This document shows, one piece after another, positions 38,870 to 50,139 of a stretch of 64,000 nucleotides of DNA. The notes under the pieces were generated by a model. It was given only the letters and a program-made list of their open reading frames with translations. It did not search any database and was not told where the DNA came from. The stretch covers positions 4,878,766 to 4,942,765 of the forward strand of contig OZ025212.1 of assembly GCA_964019055.1 (NCBI GenBank), given 5' to 3'. Position numbers and translations under genes: made by a program. The DNA is from Anthopleura xanthogrammica. Its lineage: Eukaryota > Cnidaria > Anthozoa > Actiniaria > Actiniidae. The stretch's first letter is position 1. Every line of letters begins with the position of its first letter.

Positions 38870-39313
38870 ATGAGTGATCAGTGTCCAGGTGCGCCAGGGG
38901 ATATAGTGATCTTTCCAAGAACCTCTTACAACCACTACGCTGTAAATGTTGGCCATAATTACATAGTTCATGTAACTTCAATCTCGGACAAAACAGGAAG
39001 CTTGGACGTATCTGGAATCTGCTGTATAACAAGCGAAAAGTTAGCAGAAGTTAAAAAGGAAAAATTCAGCGATTTCAAAAAGCCTAACGATAAGCCATAT
39101 GTTGAAACCGACTGGAAGGGTGAAACTCCGCTGGAGAACTCTGAAGTTGTTAAAAGGGCTTTGTCTAAAGAAGGAGAGAAGGAATACAGCGTGCTGTTCA
39201 AGAACTGCGAGCATTTTGCACACTGGTGTCGATACAATAAGGAAGTGAGCGACCAAGCTGATGGCATAGTTACTGCCATACAGGATATTTGGTCGGTGCC
39301 GACGGACTATTAG
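38870..39313 (+). CDS. LRAT/PLAAT-like thiol acyltransferase or phospholipase, intronless
   Basis: A 147 aa protein of the LRAT (NlpC/P60-like) family. Members such as vertebrate PLAATs act on phospholipid acyl groups through a His-His-Cys site. PGDIVIFPRTSYNHYAVNVG places His22, IVHV places His34, and FKNCEHFAHWCRY places Cys113; the spacing matches the PLAAT family. The hydrophobic C-terminal membrane segment of vertebrate PLAATs is missing: the protein ends at VPTDY, so it may be cytosolic. The coding region is a single exon, unlike every neighbour here, with a TATA-like box upstream and AATAAA at 39644. It stands between divergent PGGHG copies. Retrocopy origin or an ancestrally intronless gene are both possible. 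The exact reaction cannot be told from sequence. Confidence 0.9.
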   Translation: MSDQCPGAPGDIVIFPRTSYNHYAVNVGHNYIVHVTSISDKTGSLDVSGICCITSEKLAEVKKEKFSDFKKPNDKPYVETDWKGETPLENSEVVKRALSKEGEKEYSVLFKNCEHFAHWCRYNKEVSDQADGIVTAIQDIWSVPTDY

Positions 39314-39643
39314 GAGGTATAGCGTATGCTATATCCCGGCCTACAGACAAACAAAGTCAGTGAAAAACGTCGACGACCAACAGAACTTGATAAACTAAAA
39401 CCAGACTTTTGTAGAACTCAGTGGATAAGACTGACTGGCTAGAGTACCTAATCCGAAGCCAGTCATCATATAGTCAGAAATACTGGACACGAATTCTTAC
39501 TACCAAAGATCAGAACTGAGCGCTTTATTTTAAACGCTTATTCGTAAATAGATGCTTATTCAATTTCCTATGATTAATTAGTCTTAATACTTTTATTCTC
39601 CTATATAAAATTTTGTACAATCATACGTTTGTTTTGAGTTTAT

Positions 39644-39649
39644 AATAAA
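39644..39649 (+). terminator. Polyadenylation signal of the LRAT-like gene
   Basis: Canonical AATAAA 331 nt after the stop codon, followed by the GT-rich stretch CCTTGTGCTGTTCGG. Confidence 0.6.
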
Positions 39650-40519
39650 GACCTTGTGCTGTTCGGAAATCTGTCTTCACTGTTGAGTGCTTATATTGGG
39701 ATGCCTGTGGTCGATCGACCAATCACAGCATGCGAAACTCTATTAGAATTCAAGTCTAAAAAATTATACTAAAGAACATTAGCATATGATATTGATGTGA
39801 ATCAGCTGATCACCAAAAACACTGCAAACTTGGTAGACTCACGGTTAAAAGTACTAATACCTCTACTACTCTGCTAAAACTAGACTCTGCTGCACGAAAA
39901 GAGAAGAAGGCGAAGGGAAAAAGGAGCCACCACTGACTAAAAGTTCAAGGGAATTATGTGATAAAGTTATGCTTGAACATCGTGGTATCCACTGGACGAC
40001 TTACTCGCTGCAACACGAGATTATTCAAGGGAGAAAACCAGCTCATTGCTGGACAGAACCACAATATAGGTAAGAAAAATATATTATCACTCATAAAGAA
40101 TAATTATTTCCTTGAAAATTTTGTGAAGGTAATTTATAGTTAAATGCTGCAAAATCGTCGCCTACAAAGCTACAAAATTTCGTAGAATATTCCTTCATTA
40201 CTTTCATAAATTTCGTAGCCTTGCTCTACGATTTAAATGTGTGCTTTAATGAGTAGAAGTGAATGCATTTTTACAGTATTTAAATAGAAGTCCTGTATTT
40301 CAGATTAAACGCCAAAGTTTTCCTGCATTTACATGCCTTACAAACTGGGACATCTCAGTTGTTAACAGTGAAATTTGGAAAACCCTTTAATCACTTTCAT
40401 AAAAATTCATTTTCCAACGATAGATTCATCCATAATAGTGAAAAGTTTATTGAAAAATCATTTTATTTTACTATAAAAATGTTCATAAAATTGAAATCTT
40501 GGGGTACATGTTACGTCAT

Positions 40520-40593
40520 AGCCGCCATGTTGGTTGACGATAACAAAGCATTCCTCATTAGCTTCTTTTGTTATATCATCCAACATGGCGGCT
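40520..40593. repeat. Short hairpin element
   Basis: AGCCGCCATGTTGGTTGACG and its complement ending CCAACATGGCGGCT flank a 40 nt spacer with further pairing (GATAACAAA with TTTGTTAT). A small MITE or a structured site. Confidence 0.75.
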
Positions 40594-40713
40594 GTTTCAT
40601 TGTTATTTGAGTCATTCAGTTGCACCTCAGTTCTGTTTCCTCTCGGCTCTCTCACCACAGGGAGCCCAGTATTTGATATGAATTATTAACGAATGAATAA
40701 GACATTTCTATTT

Positions 40714-43700
40714 CTACTTATCGTGTCTTGGTATTCGTAGGAACCCACGACCTCTATACAAATAAAACATCTCTCCGATCCTTAACGTATATCTTTCCTT
40801 TCGTTTATATATCATGACTACCTCAAGGCGTGGAGATATGGGTCCCTTACTTATCAGTCGTATCCCAAACATCTTTTTCTTGATTTCAAACTCCAATTTA
40901 TTACCCATGTAATGCACGCCACGTATCGTTAGTTTTCTACAGCTGCGCGGTAGAGTCGGGTAGAAGTCTAGGCGATTTTCTCTAAGGCGGAAACCACCGT
41001 AGCCGTATATAACAGCCTGTAGGAATCCACCAGCACCTGTTATGAAGTTGACAGCTCCTCGCTTATTGATCTGTTCTGTCCAGACCTGACAACATCAATA
41101 ATAACATTGATTACAAGATAATAGACCCTTGGAGTGGATTGGTTGTTTATTTGTTGCGCGGGGACTGGGTTTGAGTAGATAGTCAACTATAGCAACATAG
41201 TCTCAACGGTCCTTAACTGTATTCAAACGTGCTCTAAGGCACGGAGGGGAGAAGAATACAACAACCAACCAAAGAAACAAGCTCGTCTGATTGCGTCGCG
41301 AAACCAACTCTTGACTTATTAAATCAAAACCTACACCTCCCCTCTCCCCCTTAGTAATGGATAGCGCCCTGCAGGGGGAGGGGTTGATCAGCTAGGATTT
41401 TTGAGTTAGGGAGATACACCCCGAGAAACAGATATTGCATGTGCCAAAGGTGTACGTTCGCAAGAAAGTACTAGTACACGTTCCCAACCCCGCCGGGAGA
41501 CGCTATTTATCATGCATTTTTGAGGCATTCCTGGAACGAAGGGGAGGGGGGATGTAATCACCCAATAAACTTCAACTAATAAGTGTGTTAATAAGTGTTT
41601 CTTCTATCTGTGATGTTTTGGTCATACCTTAAATGGCCCTACGATGTTGTCATAGTTTTTCCGAAATTCTCTGTGTGCCTTCTTTTCGTTGCCCAGCTCT
41701 AACCACCCGATAGCATGCATCGCGTGAGTCATGGCAGGACCGTGCTTCGTCGTTTTCTCAGAGTAAAAACGAAGATCGTTATAGCGGACCTACGTAATAT
41801 AATGACATAATCAACCAGAGTATAGAGTATACACATGGGGTTCTAGGGTGCCTGTGACCCCATGCACTTGCTATTGGTAGTTAAACTGTTGCGTGCTTGT
41901 GTCTTATGGGTGGGAAAGGAAGGTTGATTTTTGGAGTAAGATAATGTGGAGAGACACCCGCCCCTACAAATTTCACCGCGTTAAAATGTGTACAAAATGT
42001 TTGTAATAACGTTTTCTTCTGCGCCAAAAAAGTGTGAGTTTTTTCTGTGCTGCGTGGATAGCCTCCAATGTAACCTTCCTTAGGTTAGTCAAGCAACGCT
42101 TTTCGCCCCACGAACTTGAAAAGCGTTGCGTGACAAGTTGCACCATTTTTGTACCGCGCTTTTAGCTCTTGTACCTCTTGTCGGGCACCAACTCACTTGT
42201 TTGTCCATGTCGTACATCAATGGATATCCAATAAGGATCGTGTCTGCTTGTTTCACAGTCATGTTGAGATCGTATCCATCAAACTCAGGATGGTACTTGA
42301 GCTTCTTGTCAAAGGGGATGTACATCTGTCTAGCGATCTTGGCCCAGCGAGTAGGTGCGTATCGACCAAGTAAATGAGATATCTAAAGGATTAGAAAATA
42401 AGTGAATACGCTACTTCTATTCCCATCTTGTTTTCGAGCCCTAGAAAGGCCTATAGACCCCTTGCAGCTATTCGGAATGCAGCTCAATTTGAAGGACAAA
42501 ACAATAAGTGAGAAATTCGGGATAAAATCGCATGCGCACTGAAAACGATTCTTAAACTTTGAACTGGCTTATACAAAATCATTTCTCTCTTCATAGGTAC
42601 CTTGACTGCAAACTCCAGGTTCTGTTTCGCCACCACATTAGTATATATGCTGTTATCAACAGGAAACTGGTACTCGTCCGGTGGCATCACAAAATGTATG
42701 TAATACTCTTTTTTCTTTCTTTCATAATACACCCTGCTTGCCCAGAAGTCTGCGGTCTGTTTTACCAGTTGGTAACCGGTTTTTTTCAGCCATTGGTAAT
42801 CTTGGGTTGCCCTCCAGTAAAGTTTTGCTGCATGCGCAACGTCTCCTGATATGTGGATCTGACTTTCTCCATAGTAATCGCCAGGAGATGTTTCCATCCC
42901 ACTGAGGGAGCTTTCCCATGGAAACATTGCACCTAGAATTATATTATGTTGATATTTTTGATTATCTATTTAATTTTGATACATCCAAACAACTGATTCT
43001 TTGACCCATTCGTACATACATCGATCCCTTCTATTCAACAATCCATCCATTTATTCGTCCATCCATCCATCCACCTACCCAGTTATCCATTCATTCATCC
43101 ATCCATCCATCCATGCATCCATCCATCCTTCCATCCATCCATTCATCCATCCACCCATTCATCCATCCATTCATCCATCCATTCATCCATCCATTCATCC
43201 ATCCAATCATCTATCATCCTAACCACACATCCATTCCATCACTCTCTCCATCCATCCGTCCCTCCATCCATCCCTCTCTCCATCCATCCATCCTCCATTC
43301 ATCCATCCACCTATTTACCCACACATCCATCCTTAAATCTTTGTCTTTTAGGATAGATAGCATATCCAGATCGTTATAGCCTGGTACACTGATTCACACA
43401 TACAGTAAGTTTTCTTACCATTGAATCCATACTTGTCAGCCATTACCCGAGCAGCAGGCAATCTCTTATATCTGTATTCCAGACAACCCCTAGCCAGATC
43501 AGGATGAAGCAATACCAAGGATGGATACATCCAGATATCCTGGTCCCAAAATGTATGCCCCATGTACTCTTCCCCTCCTGGGAGACCACCGGGGCTTAAT
43601 CCGTACGGCCAGTCAGCCCGGGTTGAGCTGAGGATGTAGTACATGCTGCCGTAAACAGCCTGGGATAACTTGAGATTCCCTTCGATGTCTATTTTGCCTA

Positions 43701-46654
43701 TATCCCATAACCTTTTCCAAGCTTCCTTGTGGCTTTGGAGCAAGTTTTCCTTATCTCTGAAAAGGAATAAGATATCGTTGCTGATTCAATTCTTTGTAAA
43801 AAAAAACCTTAATGAGTTCGTAAATGGGAAAATAACAAGGAATCCAACGTCATGAAATTGTGGGAATGAAATCTGATGGGGAGACCTTCAAATTTTATCG
43901 ATACCCTGAAACAACCTCTGGGCTGAATAAAGTCAGAGCATGAGTAAATCACAGATTGAATCCTGAAACAAACTCTGTGCTGATCTAATTCAGGGCACGG
44001 CCAACTTACAGATCGAATGTTAATTTTTTTTTCTAGAACCCGAACAGAAACCATTTAATCAGGAGAAAGACCCAACAAACTCTACTGACAAGTGATGCCG
44101 AGTCCAGGAATCGAACCCGAGACAGAGGTGAGTGTACTACCACTACACCACATTTAATTTCTCTTAACCCCCTCCCCAGAGGAAGTTCTGGACAGGAAGA
44201 AAACTGTTCACCTGTAAGCGTCTTCCCATTGTGCTAGGGTTTCATTAACAACAACATCTTTCTCATAGCTCATGCTACTCGTCACTGCTGTGATGAAATA
44301 CCAAGTTTTATTCCTCACTGGGGCGGCTATTTTTAAAGAAGAGGGGATATTCGTCCACGTCACTCCAACTGTAGCTTTGAATCCACGAGTGTCCTCTGGT
44401 TGTCTGACCTGGAGCGGGCACAGAAATGTGGACCATTCGTTAATGTAAGTAAAATATAATTGTTAATACATGGGTTCGAGGGCATATGATATTTTTCTCT
44501 TAAGGTGTTTCCCAGTAGTTTTTTATTGACCACACTTCTCATGTTCATCTAGTGAATTGAAAACCTTTTCCTGGTCTGATCAAAATGAATTTTACACCAG
44601 ACATCAAGCGTAGATGGAAGTTTTGATTGATGTCAATTTCAACTCGATCGGCGTTTCCATGGCAACGGAAAACAATGATCGTTGAAATCAGTTTTCCTTG
44701 AATATCTCCCGTTTTCGATGAGCTTCAGAAAAATGACTACATACATGCTAAACTTCGCATTCAGGCACAGCTATTCAGATGATAATTAGAGGGTTGGATT
44801 AGAGCGATTTCGAATAAATCGCAAAAACATTCTGTGACCGCTTATTATGATACTGGAAACTATAGCAGAACAAAAAAATCCTTCGCGTTCGCAAAATAAT
44901 GTCAAACTACTGCTAAACGTTACCTACAATATCTATTTACCTTTCCTGAAAGCGACATTTGTGAAAACTTTTTCTTTGCGGAGTTAGAATTTTTCTTGTA
45001 CAGGTGCTTTCAGTAGAATAGTTTGAACGATTTCACCTTCCTAGCAATTTCAAAACTATCTCTCAAACGAACGAAGGAATACAGCTAACCTTTAGCAGTA
45101 GTTTGACATTATTTTGCGAACGCGAAGGATTTTTTTGTTCTGCTATAGTTTCCAGTATCATAATCAGCGGTCACAGAATGTTTTTGCGATTTATTCAAAA
45201 TCGCTCTAATCCAACCCTCTAATTATCATCTGAATAGCTGTGCCTGAATGCGAAGTTTAGCATGTATGTAGTCATTTTTCTGAAGCTCATCGAAAACGGG
45301 AGATATTCAAGGAAAACTGATTTCAACGATCATTGTTTTCCGTTGCCATGGAAACGCCGATCGAGTTGAAATTGACATCAATCAAAACTTCCATCTATGC
45401 TTGATGTCTGGTGTAAAATTCATTTTGATCAGACCAGGAAAAGGTTTTCAATTCACTAGATGAACATGAGAAGTGTGGTCAATAAAAAACTACTGGGAAA
45501 CACCTTAAAGATTGTTTCAAAATAGCAGATATCAGAGTTGTTTCAATATAAGGCATTTGGGTCAATAATACAGTAAATGTATAGAAACTGACTCAAATGC
45601 TACGACTTAAAGCTATTGTTTGAAGGCAATGGAGTGTAATCTGATATCTGCTATTTGTTGACCACGGTTGAGACACAAGGTATTCAATCGAGCCTGAGGT
45701 AGCTACAAACCATTATTTGTACCGTCATTGTATGGTTCATTCAATGTTTCTAAGTAGTGAGCATTTGCAAGGCAAATGGTTATTTACATGTGCGAGTTTA
45801 CAACAAAACCCTCTCGTCCTGTCATTCTTACTGCGCATGCTTGATAAATGCTGGAGCATGAGTAAAAATGACAGGGGTCTGGGGTCGAGGGTAAAAACCA
45901 CACTGAGAAAAGGCTATTGCGCATGCTCGTAATTCGCGAACAAAAGCAGAACACTGAAACAGTGTCTTTGTTCAGCGTCCTTATTATCAATATCGTTATT
46001 TACTGCGTCGCCTATTATACATACCTCACCTACGCCAACCATAACTCCGGGTTTTGGGGAATACTCCTTAAAATCTACATCTCTCGATGGCTGTCCCTTG
46101 TTATTTGACAGACTCAGCGTGACATTCTCACCAATAGATTTCGTGACAGAAAGTTCCACAACGATCAAATGCTTGCGTGACCGATGAGCATAAATTCTTT
46201 GTTCGACTGTAATTCTTTTATCAACGCTCTCAAACCAACGATAAAATACCCCTTCGGACACGTCCAAAGCGTACGCTTCTTCTCCGCTTCTGTCCACAAC
46301 GGTAAAATTAATCGCGCAAGTCGAGGGTATCCGAGCTCTATGTGTATGCTCATAGAAATCTAACGGGTATATCGGCCATTGTTTAGACACAGCTTTGCCA
46401 TTGTAAATACCAGCCACGTGCATTGTATCGGTGTAAATTATCGTCCCAACATAACCGTTCCCTACTGACGCCATGATCCGTCCAGGCCTGCTGCCAGTCA
46501 CGGTATTCCTGCTGTAAATCTCGTCCAGATTTTTGGTGTAGAAACGAGTCGGGCTCGCTGTTCTAGATCTGTCCTTGGCATTGTTGACATTGATAAAGTA
46601 AAATGTCAGTAAAATAAATATTAGAATCTTGTTTTGTGATGTAGTTTTGAGCAT
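40714..46654 (-). CDS. PGGHG: PGGHG-like GH65 glucosidase, copy 3 (secreted, no anchor)
   Basis: Third tandem member. Exons in transcript order: 46654-46025, 44408-44212, 43756-43419, 42932-42601, 42382-42197, 41789-41628, 41085-40714; 738 aa. The signal peptide ([20 protein letters not shown]) supports the start. GH65 motifs are kept: [10 protein letters not shown] (exon 3), [13 protein letters not shown] (exon 4), [16 protein letters not shown] (exon 6), [16 protein letters not shown] (exon 7). It ends [13 protein letters not shown] with no tail. Intron positions and phases equal those of copies 1 and 2; exon 2 is 197 nt here against 194 and 191. Intron 1 contains a 1 kb palindromic element and intron 2 a SINE. 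No frameshift or stop is seen, so all three copies look functional. Confidence 0.93.
42451..42513. mobile_element. Family B partial copy (5)
   Basis: TATAGACCCCTTGCAGC, then GGAATGCAGCTCAATTTGAA and ACAAAACAATA, then the match ends. In intron 4 of PGGHG copy 3. Confidence 0.6.
43015..43330. repeat. (ATCC)n microsatellite, impure
   Basis: About 300 bp of CATCCATC-type repeats with ATTC and ACC interruptions, in intron 3 of PGGHG copy 3. The open frames across it are artefacts of the repeat. Confidence 0.95.
43890..44151 (-). mobile_element. SINE with a duplicated 57 bp tail
   Basis: On the minus strand: a tRNA-like head with B-box GGTTCGATTCC (complement within 44108-44119), GGCATCACTTGTCAGTAGAG, then a tail of about two units (GTTGGCCGTGCCCTGAATTA) ending GGTATCGATAAAATTT. 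In intron 2 of PGGHG copy 3. The best-preserved B-box of the family in this window. Confidence 0.8.
44500..45508. mobile_element. 1 kb near-perfect inverted-repeat (foldback) element with TTAA ends
   Basis: The arm 44500-about 44925 is reverse-complementary to about 45083-45508 with only a handful of mismatches over about 425 bp. The ends read TTAAGGTGTTTCCCAGTAG and the complement ending CACCTTAA. The spacer is about 155 bp. TTAA at both termini fits the target site of piggyBac-type elements (inference). No ORF of a transposase lies inside. It occupies much of intron 1 of PGGHG copy 3. Confidence 0.9.
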
Positions 46655-46887
46655 CTTCTGGAAGCCTAGGTTGAAGGTTATAAGTTCAGTTTGTAAAATA
46701 CGGAGAAATCCTCAAAGTTGTCAGATATTTTTAACTGGAATCAAAACAAAGAGGGTCTGTTGCCGGCTGAGTATTGGATGTCGTAACACGATACTTGATG
46801 TATCATGTCATCACTAGATTAGTAGAACTCTATATGGTCAGTTTTCCTTTTAGTTACGGTATTTATGTTTTTTTTTGCTTGTTGGCT

Positions 46888-46972
46888 TTTTCTTCTTTCC
46901 TTCCTTCCTTCCTTCCTTCCTTCCTTTCTTTCTTTCTTTCTTCTTTCTTTCTTTCTTTCTTTCTTTAGTTCT
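46888..46972. repeat. (TTCC)n(TTTC)n microsatellite
   Basis: A pyrimidine tetramer array close to the 5' end of PGGHG copy 3, followed by a diffuse pyrimidine-rich tract to about 47200. Confidence 0.95.
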
Positions 46973-47654
46973 TTCTTTCTTGTAGTTTATATTTGCCTTT
47001 AATCCCTTTCCTTTCTTTATACTGTCTTTCATTTCTTCCTTCCTTTTTTCATTTGCTTCTATCTTATTTTTCTTTTTCCTTTCGTGTCGCATTTCTTCGT
47101 TTTTGAATGCAGCAATCTTTTGCTCCCTTTCAGCCATTTTCTTCCATTATTTCTCTCCACTCTTTTCCTAACATTTCTTCAAATCTTTTTTATTTTTTCG
47201 TCACGATTTTTAATTAATAATTGAGGTCCTACCTAGTTGAACTTATTGGCACAAAGCGCTGAAATTAGAAATATTAAACTCTTAACTCTGCCAGTCACTG
47301 TCTTACAATATACTTTTAAATTAAACTCCCAGCCAATTTGACCGGATTCAAGCAGCGGTATTTCCGATAACCAAGAGATAACAATACACCAGGATAAGCA
47401 ACACTAACTAATTTTCATCCTACCTGACACGTCCTTGTCCAGTGAGTTCTCGGATTAATTTCAAACGTTATATTTTCATTCAATTCACTCCTCTATTCCC
47501 GCGCAGTAATTTCTTTATATTCTCCGGTTAGTTTTCCCTCGTCAAAACTAGATTCGTGAGTTGAGGTTAATTATTTCAAAATGTGATGAAAAGTAAGTGT
47601 GGAGTGATCTAGAGGTGAAAGTGTTCCGGCTTCGATTTACCAATATTGGCCATT

Positions 47655-48167
47655 AGGGTTCTATCTGTGAGTTAGCTTTGCCCTGACTTAGATCAACCCA
47701 GAGGTTGTTTCAGGGTTCTATCTGTGAGTTAGCCATGTCTTGACTTAGATCAGCCCAGAGGTTGTTTTAGGGTTCAATCTGTGAGTTAGCCATGTCTTGA
47801 CTTAGATCAGCCCAGAGGTTGTTTCAGGGTTTGATCTGTGAGTTAGCCATGCCCTGACTTAGATCAGCCCAGAGGTTGTTTCTAGGTTTGATCTGTGAGT
47901 TATCCATGCCCTGACTTAGATCAGCCCAGAGGTGGTTTTAGGGTTCTATCTGTGAGTTATCCATGCCCTGACTTAGATCAACCCAGAGGTGGTTTTAGGG
48001 TTCTATCTGTGAGTTAGCCACGTCTTGACTTAGACCAACCCAGAGGTTGTTTCAGGGTTCTATCTGTGAGTTAGCCATGTCTTGACTTAGATCAGCCCAG
48101 AGGTTGTTTCAGGGTTCTATCTGTGAGTTAGCCATGTCTTGACTTAGATCAACCCAGTTTTGTACCT
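47655..48167 (+). repeat. 57 bp tandem array (9 units) of the SINE tail unit
   Basis: AGGGTTCTATCTGTGAGTTA recurs every 57 bp (for example 47655 and 47712), each followed by GCCATGTCTTGACTTAGATC and CAGCCCAGAGGTTGTTTC. The unit is the same as the tail of the SINEs at 25382 and 43890 but here has no recognisable tRNA-like head. Confidence 0.9.
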
Positions 48168-48944
48168 AAAGGCAATTTTAATAAATTGGACAATAAAAAT
48201 ACGAGACCTTACATAAAATATACATTTATTGTACTTTTTGTTTTGTTTTTAGCTAAAGCTTATGATATCTATTTTATAGAATTCTATAATTTATACAGGT
48301 AAAGAATGGTTTTCATTAACCCATGAAACAAAGTGTACTTATTAAAGTGTAATAATAAAAAAAAAACAATAGAAAACAAAAGAATCAGAGTGAAGTAGTG
48401 CGTAATACGCTAAAGTGTATTTCACGGGTTTATGAGAATCACTCTATAACTACGAGCATATGATATCATAACGGTCAATATTCAGTTCAATTTGAACATT
48501 TTAGTACGCACTTTCAAGCGGCCGCATTGTAATCCAGAGGCGTAGCCCAGCAGAGGTTCCAAGTCGCCTGAATCCCATTTTTACTTCGGACTTCAGCCTT
48601 TTTTTTTAGAGTAAAAACGACTGAAACCAACTATGGGATGAAGCAATGACTTCGTCTAAAGATGTTGCCTACGCCCCATTCATCCCCTATTATCTTGCAA
48701 CATGTTTTACATTTCTGTGAGAATGTGTTAACTTTCTTTCTTTTTTCTTTTATTTATTATGCGTTTTGTTTCCTAGCTTATTTAGCCTTACAATTAATAC
48801 AATCTTATAATTTATACAAGTAGTCGAATTATCGTCAGCATCACTCCTAATGCTTATGCAGTATCTTTTTCGCTCCACTACCGCAACCATCATCATTATT
48901 CTGAAATTCACGATTCAAACTCTCCTATTGAAAGTATTTTACAC

Positions 48945-48990
48945 GGTCACGTGATCCCCGGACCACGTGATCACGATCACGTGATCACTG
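48945..48990. promoter_or_regulatory. Cluster of CACGTG E-boxes
   Basis: Three CACGTG palindromes, each inside TCACGTGATC or CCACGTGATC, within 40 bp, followed by TGCATGCGCATT. Could be a bHLH-bound regulatory site; the target gene is unclear. Confidence 0.45.
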
Positions 48991-49172
48991 TGCATGCGCA
49001 TTCGACGTTAGCAATTCGACAGCTGCCATAATATAGTGAACAATCTGTGTTTAGTCTATCCAATATTTTACCGATATTGTAATATTATCCTGATAATTAT
49101 CTACCTATGTAGTTTTCATGCAGGGAGCTCTAATAAGAACAGTAGAGACTTGTTTGAAGTGAGATAATACTT

Positions 49173-49472
49173 ATGCTTACATGTACATGGAGAAGACGCT
49201 GCGCCTGTATCGTAGTATGGTTCTTTACCGATACTGCGCTCACAAGGCTAGCTTGTTTAATAATTGTTGAAATGTCTTTGTGTCATAATTTTTTTTATCC
49301 ACTTCTTCGACTTGGCCTTCTTGTTGTCTTTAGCTTTTTATTGAGTTTTGCTCTCCTTTCGTTTTCAATCGCAACTAAAACGAAAACAAGGACTTTGGTT
49401 AGTAAAATCGCAGTGAATATTCTTGCGAGTCCCAATGCAGCTTATCATGGGGACCAAAAAATGGAATGTTGA
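49173..49472 (+). CDS. Uncertain small ORF with hydrophobic segments
   Basis: 99 codons. The protein has a Cys/Arg-rich start, a hydrophobic stretch near residues 15-45 and a strong one (LLVVFSFLLSFALLSF) near residues 48-65. There is no family match I recognise and no codon evidence. It lies 180 bp downstream of the E-box cluster. It may be a random frame; listed only because of that context. Confidence 0.15.
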   Translation: MLTCTWRRRCACIVVWFFTDTALTRLACLIIVEMSLCHNFFYPLLRLGLLVVFSFLLSFALLSFSIATKTKTRTLVSKIAVNILASPNAAYHGDQKMEC

Positions 49473-49531
49473 ACTCCTGAAATGAACGCCATTCATTTGA
49501 GAAGGCTTCTCCATTGCCAATGTGGGATTAT

Positions 49532-49716
49532 ATCTTTTTAGCTTTAGCGTGTTGTCCCATTTCAGATAATGTGTCATTCTCTTGAGAATAAGATTCTTTG
49601 TTTGAGTTGTATCCATATTCATGTGTCTTCTCATGCGCAAGCATTAAACAAAGAAATGATACTCTAGGGAATGACACATGGTTTGAAATGGGAAAACACC
49701 AAGGTAAAAAGGTCTA
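49532..49716. mobile_element. Family A palindromic MITE-like element (copy 9)
   Basis: From CTTTTTAGCTTTAGCGTGTT to CCAAGGTAAAAAGGTCT, with GAGTTGTATCCATATTCATG in the middle. A near-complete copy directly abutting the next palindrome. Confidence 0.85.
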
Positions 49717-49719
49717 TAC

Positions 49720-49977
49720 ACGCATCAAGAGTTCCGCGCTGCTGCTCAATGCGCATGCTCAGGGGATTAAAAAGTGGGATGATATTTTGTATAATATGCA
49801 ATTTTTCGGTATATTTGATTCAGAATTCGCTTAACGGTACGTGATCTTGAATATTTAGTGAAAATTGTACTTGACAAGAAAGATACAACTAAAATATAGC
49901 ATATTTTACAAATTTTATCCCACTTTTTAATCCCCTGAGCATGCGCTTAGAGCAGTAGCGCGGAACTCTTGATGCGT
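49720..49977. mobile_element. Palindromic element adjoining a family A copy
   Basis: The left arm ACGCATCAAGAGTTCCGCGC goes on to CATGCTCAGGGGATTAAAAA. The right arm is the complement, ending CTTGATGCGT. Arms are about 65 bp, with an AT-rich 130 bp spacer. Confidence 0.85.
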
Positions 49978-50139
49978 CTATTGCTGCAGGGCCTACAGAT
50001 CATTTGCAATCATTCCTAAAAAAACGAATAAAAGGGACAGCTACTAGGTCGATGTTTCATCCACTCAGACCATCGTAATGCCTTCCATTGTGATTCATTG
50101 ACATATACTGCAAAACAAAATTTCAAAGTTGTTCAAGAG

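Larger units (their letters stand above)
39314..40713. other. Intergenic between LRAT-like gene and PGGHG copy 3 (convergent)
   Basis: It contains the LRAT-like 3'UTR and polyadenylation signal, a hairpin at 40520-40593, and TTTATT words near 40446 and 40462 that could be the minus-strand signal for PGGHG copy 3. No gene is supported. Confidence 0.5.
46655..50139. other. Intergenic between PGGHG copy 3 and the lectin-VWA gene
   Basis: Holds a TTCC/TTCT microsatellite (46888-46972), the 57 bp tail-unit array (47655-48167), an E-box cluster (48945-48990), an uncertain 99-codon ORF (49173-49472), a family A element (49532-49716) and a palindrome (49720-49977). No gene is supported with confidence. 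AT-rich DNA fills the rest. Confidence 0.5.

Noticed and set aside
43001..43379. His/Pro/Ser/Ile-rich ORFs
   Set aside because: They are frames across the (ATCC)n microsatellite.
46850..47137. Lys/Glu-rich 95-codon ORF on the minus strand
   Set aside because: It arises from the TTCC/TTTC microsatellite and the flanking pyrimidine tract; it is low complexity only.
43113..48167. CRISPR-like array (regular 57 bp repeats at 47655)
   Set aside because: The units are directly adjacent with no unique spacers, in a eukaryotic genome, and match a SINE tail.
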